From assembly GCA_041846575.1 (NCBI GenBank), contig JBGZFC010000083.1, forward strand, positions 1 to 24,846: a stretch of DNA of 24,846 nucleotides, given 5' to 3'. Origin of the DNA: JBGZFC01 sp041846575 (GTDB lineage: Bacteria; Bacteroidota; Bacteroidia; Bacteroidales; Dysgonomonadaceae). Shown in pieces: positions 1 to 5,594 of this stretch; within the stretch, counting starts at the first letter, position 1, and each line of letters begins with the position of its first letter. Position numbers and translations under genes: made by a program. The notes beneath the pieces were generated by a model, which was given only the letters and a program-made list of their open reading frames with translations, ran no database searches and had not been told where the DNA came from.

Positions 1-528
1 AAAAAATTAGCGGAGTGTAGGCGTTTATATGAACTTAATATAGTATCAGAAAAAAAGATTTTTACATTTAAAGATAAGATAAATAAAGAATTTAATCCGA
101 AAATTTATAGGGCTAATATTGCTGCTTTAATATTTCAGAGTGCAGTTGATGGAAGTAATAAGTGGGATTTTATTGATAAATTAGGCAACGAAGCTATCCC
201 GCTAAAGTATGATCATGCTAATAGCTTTTACAAAGACTTGGCTCGTGTAGAACAAGAAGTATTTGTTAAAGTTTTCCCTACTCCAATTATTGAATCTCTG
301 AAAGTTCCTATGCCTGATTTTGAGAGTAGATTTAAACTAAATTCAATAGTTTTAAATTCTCCAAACATAGATTTGTCTATCAAATTGCCTGACTTCAACT
401 TAAGCGTGCCGGAATATGTTACTCAAAAAATACCCATAAATAAAATAAAACCAAAATACAACTTAAAAACATCAATTTTTAATTTTTCAAAACTATATGA
501 AAGAATCAGAAGAAAAACTAAAACATAG
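1..528 (+). CDS. C-terminal part of an unrecognised protein (5' end outside window)
   Basis: Frame 1 is open from the first base to the TAG at 526-528, giving 175 residues with no start in the window, so this is the tail of a longer gene. A TTG at 238 could be read as a start, but the upstream 79 codons are open and protein-like, so I prefer a gene entering from the left. The visible part has a charged first half and a second half rich in short proline/phenylalanine segments (for example VPMPDFESRF and KLPDFNLSVP). I see no membrane segment or known motif. It overlaps the DUF4407 gene by 32 bases, which suggests translational coupling and a related role. Confidence 0.6.
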   Translation, partial: KKLAECRRLYELNIVSEKKIFTFKDKINKEFNPKIYRANIAALIFQSAVDGSNKWDFIDKLGNEAIPLKYDHANSFYKDLARVEQEVFVKVFPTPIIESLKVPMPDFESRFKLNSIVLNSPNIDLSIKLPDFNLSVPEYVTQKIPINKIKPKYNLKTSIFNFSKLYERIRRKTKT

Positions 529-1987
529 TGAAGAAAGGAAATTAAGTAAAATACAAAACTTCCTATGCACATGTGCAGGTGTTGACAAAGAAGTATTGAA
601 ACAATGTCCGACGGAATGGAATAAATATACCGGAATTGGTGTTACAATCTTGTTCACAGGGATATTAGCATCATTATCGGGAGGATATGCACTATATACT
701 GTTTTTAGAAATGGAGACCTAACTCATATTGATACAGAAGCTTTGATTCCGGCTGCTTTATTCGGCATTCTGTGGGGGTTAGTTATTTTTAATTTAGACC
801 GTTTTATTGTTTCAACATTTAGAAAGCAAAAATCTGATAGTCAAAAAGAAAAAGTATTGGGAGAACTGTTGCAAGCTTCTCCACGTATAGTTTTAGCAGT
901 TATTATTGCAATGGTAATCTCTAAGCCCATTGAAATTAAAATATTTGAAAGTCGTTTAGCAGAACAGATAAAGAAAAATGAAATTCTATCTAAAAAGAGT
1001 AATGCTTCAGAATTCGATAACATATATGGTGTTTCTGATAAGGAGAACAGAATTTCAGATATTGATACTTTAATATCAAGTCTCTATATTGAGTTAAATA
1101 GTGACCCGCAAAATGTGAAAGACCTGATTAACAATGAACTTTTACAAGCTAATAGTGCATTAAGTAGAATTAAAAAAGCCAATAGCCCTAAAATTGAAAA
1201 TCATAGAAATAGGATTCGTTCAATTAAAAACGACCAACGCAACTATCGTTCGGTATTGGATGACCAAGGTAATGTTGTCGATAATCAACTAACCAAAGAA
1301 GCCAATGATAAAATAGCATTTGAAAATAGAGCTATTGGAGTTTTGAATGTGGAAATCAGAGATCAGCAAGCGGAGGTTAATAGAATTAACAATCAAATTG
1401 ATGAGGCAAGAAAAAAGCATAAAAAGCAAAAACAGCAAGAAATAGAAGATAAGAAAAATGAAAAAACAAATGAAGAGACTATTTTAAAGGAATCTAGAGT
1501 AAAGGCAGACGAAGAAACTAAAAAAGCAAACATTACTTCAGAACGTGCGTTTACAAATAACTTCATCACTCAAATTGAAGCTTTGGGTGATTTGACTAAA
1601 AGTGATAGAACTATGTGGTGGACAAGTCTTATGATAACACTACTCTTTTTAACAATAGAACTTGCTCCGATTTTCACAAAACTTATAACGAGAAGAGGCC
1701 CTTATGATGAAATACTTGATAGAATTGAATATGAAACAATGATTGAGCAAAAGGAATTTATATCTCAAAAAAAATCTGAAATAAATGAACTCTTAAGTTT
1801 GGCAGAGGAGGCAGCCAAACTGAAAGGAGAGTTACATATTCAATCACAAAAAGACAAATTGGATGCGGAGCTAAAAAGCAATAAGATAATTCTTGATAAA
1901 ATAGCTACATATCAACAAGAGCTAGCCTTAAAATATATCGAGAAGTGGTATGAAGCGGAAAAGGCTAAACTGGAAGAAAAAGAATAA
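497..1987 (+). CDS. DUF4407-type membrane protein with long coiled coil
   Basis: The 496-residue product matches the DUF4407 layout: a short cytoplasmic N-terminus with three cysteines (24, 26, 37), transmembrane segments near 46-70, 84-106 and 130-150, a long charged helical region near 155-370 (many K/E/Q, coiled-coil-like), a fourth transmembrane segment near 373-396 starting at MWWTSLM, and a charged helical tail to the end. The NLDRF segment after helix 2 and the TIELAP segment in helix 4 fit the family as I remember it. DUF4407 proteins have no established biochemical role. The ATG at 497 is the only methionine before the first helix, and it lies inside the end of the preceding gene. 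No SD sequence is visible. Family assignment is from memory of the pattern; function is unknown. Confidence 0.75.
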   Translation: MKESEEKLKHSEERKLSKIQNFLCTCAGVDKEVLKQCPTEWNKYTGIGVTILFTGILASLSGGYALYTVFRNGDLTHIDTEALIPAALFGILWGLVIFNLDRFIVSTFRKQKSDSQKEKVLGELLQASPRIVLAVIIAMVISKPIEIKIFESRLAEQIKKNEILSKKSNASEFDNIYGVSDKENRISDIDTLISSLYIELNSDPQNVKDLINNELLQANSALSRIKKANSPKIENHRNRIRSIKNDQRNYRSVLDDQGNVVDNQLTKEANDKIAFENRAIGVLNVEIRDQQAEVNRINNQIDEARKKHKKQKQQEIEDKKNEKTNEETILKESRVKADEETKKANITSERAFTNNFITQIEALGDLTKSDRTMWWTSLMITLLFLTIELAPIFTKLITRRGPYDEILDRIEYETMIEQKEFISQKKSEINELLSLAEEAAKLKGELHIQSQKDKLDAELKSNKIILDKIATYQQELALKYIEKWYEAEKAKLEEKE

Positions 1988-2002
1988 AGTGATAGAAAAA
2001 AA

Positions 2003-2038
2003 ATGAAACATTGTATAAACTGTATTATTCGCATATAA
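2003..2038 (+). pseudogene. Possible vestige of a third zinc-ribbon paralog start
   Basis: Eleven codons, MKHCINCIIRI, followed by TAA. The first twelve bases are identical to the start of the gene at 2737 (MKHC), and the CxxC spacing of the two neighbouring zinc-ribbon genes is kept. It may be the remnant of a deleted or frameshifted third copy. The match is short, so chance or a tiny leader peptide are also possible. Confidence 0.3.
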
Positions 2039-2084
2039 ATTTCTAAAATAAAATTAATTTAAATCTTAGATTAAAATAATTGAT

Positions 2085-2726
2085 ATGAAAAAATGTCCAG
2101 TATGTAACACACAAGTTGAGGACCAATATACAGGTCTTTATCCCAACACTGACTGTACTTGGGAGTTTGAGTTTATAAGCTATATGACACCTGAAATAAA
2201 GGATCGGTATGAAGAAAAACTTAAGCGAGCACGTGCCGCCTATTCACAAATCAAAAAGACACAACACTCTGGTGTTAAAAATGGAGCAATCGAAAAAAAG
2301 GATAAGAAAAAAAATGAACATATTAAAACTACATTTGGTGATAAAAATTATAAAGCAGAGTTAGAAAAAGCTCGTAAGTTAATGGACAATAAGGAATATG
2401 CAAAAGCTTTTGATATTTATTTTAGAGCATCTCATGAAATATGTTTTAATGGTGATGATGCTAATAGACTTGGATATATGTATGAAAAAGGACTTGGCGT
2501 ACCACAGGATTATTCAAAAGCTGTAGAATGGTATCGAGAATCTACCGAACAAGGAGATGCTGTTGGTCAATACAATTTAGGAGTTATGTATCAAACCGGT
2601 CGAGGTGTAACTCAAGATTATTTTGAATCAATAAAATGGTATCAAAAATCGGCTGAGCAGGGCGAAGATCGTGCAAAATCAGCTCTTGAAAGAATGAAAA
2701 TATTTTTGAATGTTTTTTTGAATTAA
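2085..2726 (+). CDS. Zinc-ribbon-like N-terminus with Sel1 (TPR-like) repeats
   Basis: 213 residues. The N-terminus (1-58) is a small cysteine motif with C4, C7 and C24, then a helical segment EEKLKRARAAY. It is almost identical to the next gene's N-terminus, but the third cysteine of that copy (C19) is tyrosine here (LYPNTDC against LCSNTNC), so a four-cysteine zinc site is incomplete. A charged linker (60-90) leads to a helical hairpin and two Sel1 repeats at about 125-160 and 161-196, recognisable from LGYMYEKGLGVPQDY and LGVMYQTGRGVTQDY. Sel1 repeats are protein-binding scaffolds. No signal peptide, so probably cytoplasmic. The next gene starts 10 bases downstream, so the two are likely co-transcribed. 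The specific role is unknown. Confidence 0.75.
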   Translation: MKKCPVCNTQVEDQYTGLYPNTDCTWEFEFISYMTPEIKDRYEEKLKRARAAYSQIKKTQHSGVKNGAIEKKDKKKNEHIKTTFGDKNYKAELEKARKLMDNKEYAKAFDIYFRASHEICFNGDDANRLGYMYEKGLGVPQDYSKAVEWYRESTEQGDAVGQYNLGVMYQTGRGVTQDYFESIKWYQKSAEQGEDRAKSALERMKIFLNVFLN

Positions 2727-2736
2727 TAACAATAGT

Positions 2737-3162
2737 ATGAAACATTGTCCAGTATGTAATACACTAGTAGAAGACCATTATACAGGTCTTTGTTCCAATA
2801 CTAATTGTACTTGGGAGTTTGAGTTTATTAGCGATATGACTCCTGAATTAAAGGAGAAGTATGAAGAGAAGCTTAAGCGAGCACGTGCAGCATATTTAAG
2901 CATAAAAGATACATCAAATGTTACAAACGGAGAAGGAGCGTCATTCGATGTGGTATTAAAATCGCAAGGTTCTATGCTTAAGTTACTTTTAGTAAAACTT
3001 ATTAAAGACACTACTGGTTTAGGTATTGCTGAAGCAAAAGAATTAATTGAGTCTGTACCTAAAGCAATTAAAGAAAGAGTTACGAAAGATGAAGCGGAAA
3101 TACTTAAGAAAATATTTGAAGAAGTTGGGGCTGAAGTCGAAATTAGAAAAAACACAAAATAG
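2737..3162 (+). CDS. Zinc-ribbon-like N-terminus fused to a ribosomal L7/L12 C-terminal-like domain
   Basis: 141 residues. The N-terminus has C4, C7, C19 and C24, a plausible small zinc ribbon, then the EEKLKRARAAY helix shared with the gene upstream. Residues 69-137 read like the C-terminal domain of ribosomal protein L7/L12: FDVVLKS, then a helix, TTGLGIAEAKELIES, VPKAIKE, TKDEAEILKKIFEEVGAEV and a closing strand. In L7/L12 that domain recruits translational GTPases, but similar domains occur outside ribosomal proteins as ClpS-like adaptors and in hypothetical proteins. It is not the housekeeping rplL: the L7/L12 N-terminal dimerisation domain is absent and no ribosomal genes are nearby. 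Function is unknown; an adaptor or protein-binding role is my inference. Confidence 0.8.
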   Translation: MKHCPVCNTLVEDHYTGLCSNTNCTWEFEFISDMTPELKEKYEEKLKRARAAYLSIKDTSNVTNGEGASFDVVLKSQGSMLKLLLVKLIKDTTGLGIAEAKELIESVPKAIKERVTKDEAEILKKIFEEVGAEVEIRKNTK

Positions 3163-3298
3163 GTTACTTTATAGAGAAATATTCAACTTACAAAAAGAAG
3201 TAATTCGATTTACTAAATTAACATCACAATACTTCTTAAAAACACTGGATGATATGTCAGGACGCATGATTTAAAAAATATTTTTTACAAAAAAATTA

Positions 3299-3312
3299 AG
3301 AGATCGATCTCT
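3299..3312. promoter_or_regulatory. Perfect 14-bp palindrome upstream of the LRR/kinase operon
   Basis: AGAGATCGATCTCT is a perfect palindrome 36 bases before the start of the first LRR gene, in an otherwise AT-rich gap (3163-3348). Its place suggests an operator for a dimeric regulator. It has no T-run, so it is a poor terminator. I found no clear TAnnTTTG promoter beside it. Regulatory role is inference only. Confidence 0.35.
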
Positions 3313-3348
3313 ATGATAGCACATTAACAAAATCAAAATTGAATAATT

Positions 3349-4203
3349 ATGAGCGAAAATAAAATTCCAACAAGCAGAAAACAAACACAATGTAATCTCT
3401 TCGTCTCCGAACGAGTAAAAAAAAGGACAGAAGATTTTCCAAGTTACCAAGAGCTGATTAGTTTTTCTTTAGCTCCTCCATACTTTATGGGAGTAACCAT
3501 TTACTTGACTTTGAAGACACAAGGCGACTTTGCCATAGATTTTGGTGACGGAGTTTTGGTTGAATACTCCCCTAAGAGATACTTTAAACAGTTGTATGAG
3601 CAAATTATTGAGTCGTATGACGGAGAGTATTGCTCTGATGAAGATTTACAAGGCTATTCAAATGAAATAGAGGTAAACCAGAAGTCCAAAGGTAGAAAAA
3701 TTACCATATATGGCAAACAATACATTACCCATATCGATTTTTCAGCCATTCGCCCCGACTCGGTTGATGTTTCCAACAACAAGGGTTTGGAGTCTTTAGT
3801 GTTAGCTAAATGTTACGATATCAAGTCTCTGGATTTGAGCAAAAATTGTACTTTAAAACATTTGGACTGTTCGTCAACTGAGGTGTCTGAATTAGACCTT
3901 ACGAACAATACCCAATTAGAGACTTTAGATTGCTCTAATACAGATGTCGTTGAGCTTGACCTGTCCAAACACGTTCTTCTAAAAGAATTATATTGCAGTA
4001 ATACAAGTTTGATATCAATAGATTTACGCAATAACTTGAAGTTAACAACCTTGTCTCTGAATGATTGTCACTATCTGCAAAGAATAACTCTACACAAAGA
4101 TATCGAACTTGAGTATTATGACATAAATACTATCGACAGTTTTGGTGGATTGACAAAAGATAAAAACAACATGTCAAATGATGTTGTGATTTTTAGAAAA
4201 TAA
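3349..4203 (+). CDS. Short cytoplasmic leucine-rich-repeat protein
   Basis: 284 residues, no signal peptide. The N-terminal half has a beta segment around FAIDFGDGVLVEYSP with D64-F-GDG68, resembling the D-W-GDG segment of the next LRR protein. From about 147 to 251 there are five LRRs of 21-22 residues with the pattern LxxLxCSxTxVxxLDLS; the position normally held by the asparagine of the LRR consensus is often threonine. A short tail (252-284) caps the domain. LRR solenoids bind proteins or other ligands, so this is a likely sensor or adaptor. The next gene, a longer paralog, starts 42 bases downstream, which makes this the probable first gene of the signalling operon. The ligand cannot be read from the sequence. 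Confidence 0.75.
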   Translation: MSENKIPTSRKQTQCNLFVSERVKKRTEDFPSYQELISFSLAPPYFMGVTIYLTLKTQGDFAIDFGDGVLVEYSPKRYFKQLYEQIIESYDGEYCSDEDLQGYSNEIEVNQKSKGRKITIYGKQYITHIDFSAIRPDSVDVSNNKGLESLVLAKCYDIKSLDLSKNCTLKHLDCSSTEVSELDLTNNTQLETLDCSNTDVVELDLSKHVLLKELYCSNTSLISIDLRNNLKLTTLSLNDCHYLQRITLHKDIELEYYDINTIDSFGGLTKDKNNMSNDVVIFRK

Positions 4204-4245
4204 TAGTTCCAAGTTTTCATATTGAACCAAAAGTAATACAACAAA

Positions 4246-5589
4246 ATGTATCCGATAGAATCCAAATTGAATTTCGATAACTATTACCTTATCCAAATGC
4301 GGACAACTAAAAGTATTGCCTCTCGTATTGAGTTCAAGGCAAAAAGTGGTAGCACTATCTATGTAGATTGGGGAGATGGAACGAAAATAGCATACCCACC
4401 AAACATAGACCTTATTTCGGGTGCTATTAAGAGTAGCGTTATCAGGGTGTATAGCGAAGTGCCGATCGAAAAGTTCTTCTGTATCAATCTTTCCTTGGAC
4501 TTCTTGGATACAAAGGAGAACCCTGAGTTAAAAGTATTATATTGTTCGTGGAACAAGCTAAGTGCGTTAAGTCTAACACATTTAAAAGACTTGAGCTTTT
4601 TAGATTGCTCCAACAATTTATTAACGTCGCTTGATATATCTCAAAATATCAATCTGAATAAGCTGGAATGTTGGAAAAATAGAATCAAAACAATCAATAT
4701 TTCAGGACTCACAGCATTGGGATATTTGGATTGTGGGCATAATCTAATTTCTCAAATTCAGTTGAGAAATAACTCCTCATTGACTTCTCTGTATTTCCCT
4801 CATAATGAAGTACAAAAAATCGCTATATCCGAATGTCCTAACCTGCACGATTTTGACTGCGCCTATAATTCAATATCAGAGCTTGATATATCGAAAAACA
4901 CTAATCTACAATTTTTAGCCTGTTCAAACAATAATCTGTCTAAATTAGAAGCTGTATTCTCTCCAAATTTGGAGGAAATCTCCTGCCGCAACAATCAACT
5001 TACAATCCTATCTATAAACAGTGCAAATATAAAAACTATAATATGTCCAAACAACAGATTAACTGCATTAATTATAACAGAGTTAAACACCTTGCAATAT
5101 TTGAAGTGTAGCCACAATCAAATCGAACATCTTGTTTTTTCGCCTTTAGCATCGCTGGATACTCTATTGTGTTCTCATAATAGAATACAGTCATTGGATG
5201 TCTCCCATTTCAATGAGCTCCGTAAGCTATCTTGTAGCCACAATCGGTTATCTTCATTGAATGTCGAAGGGGATGGGGATATGTATAGTTTAGATTGCTC
5301 CTTCAATCAGATTGTTAGGTTGGATCTGTCCACATTAGACAGTATCTCCAACTTGAATTGCTGTAACAATCAGATATCTGAACTCGTACTATCACCAAAT
5401 GACACCCTGACAGAACTAAACTGTTCGGGAAATAGACTACAAACCCTTGAGATTGCGCATCTCAGTAAATTGGAGAAAGTGAATTGTAAAGACAACAACC
5501 TGTCGGTTTTGTCCATCCGTCATCCCAAACATTATAATGAGTTGAAATATGACTATCACGATAACCTTAAACTTACAATAAACAGATAA
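4246..5589 (+). CDS. Long cytoplasmic leucine-rich-repeat protein (16 repeats)
   Basis: 447 residues without a signal peptide or lipobox. Residues 1-94 carry a beta domain with D41-WGDG45, similar to the paralog upstream and to the GDG turn of PKD-like domains. Residues 95 to about 430 hold sixteen consecutive 21-residue LRRs with the pattern LxxLxCSxNxLxxLxIS; examples are LSFLDCSNNLLTSLDIS and LDTLLCSHNRIQSLDVS. The ladder of cysteines and asparagines is nearly unbroken. Many Bacteroidota LRR proteins of this style are exported, so the lack of a signal is notable. The histidine-kinase-like gene starts five bases after its stop, which ties it closely to the signalling proteins. I infer it is a ligand- or protein-sensing component. 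Confidence 0.8.
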   Translation: MYPIESKLNFDNYYLIQMRTTKSIASRIEFKAKSGSTIYVDWGDGTKIAYPPNIDLISGAIKSSVIRVYSEVPIEKFFCINLSLDFLDTKENPELKVLYCSWNKLSALSLTHLKDLSFLDCSNNLLTSLDISQNINLNKLECWKNRIKTINISGLTALGYLDCGHNLISQIQLRNNSSLTSLYFPHNEVQKIAISECPNLHDFDCAYNSISELDISKNTNLQFLACSNNNLSKLEAVFSPNLEEISCRNNQLTILSINSANIKTIICPNNRLTALIITELNTLQYLKCSHNQIEHLVFSPLASLDTLLCSHNRIQSLDVSHFNELRKLSCSHNRLSSLNVEGDGDMYSLDCSFNQIVRLDLSTLDSISNLNCCNNQISELVLSPNDTLTELNCSGNRLQTLEIAHLSKLEKVNCKDNNLSVLSIRHPKHYNELKYDYHDNLKLTINR

Positions 5590-5594
5590 ATTTT

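Noticed and set aside
2737..3162. Housekeeping ribosomal protein L7/L12
   Set aside because: The L7/L12 N-terminal domain is absent, a cysteine motif replaces it, and no ribosomal genes are nearby.
3047..3274. Overlapping frame after and inside the L7/L12-like gene, with a protein-like tail to 3274
   Set aside because: Its first half is the shifted frame of a well-supported domain and its tail matches no family. It may be a decayed fragment, but I cannot support it.
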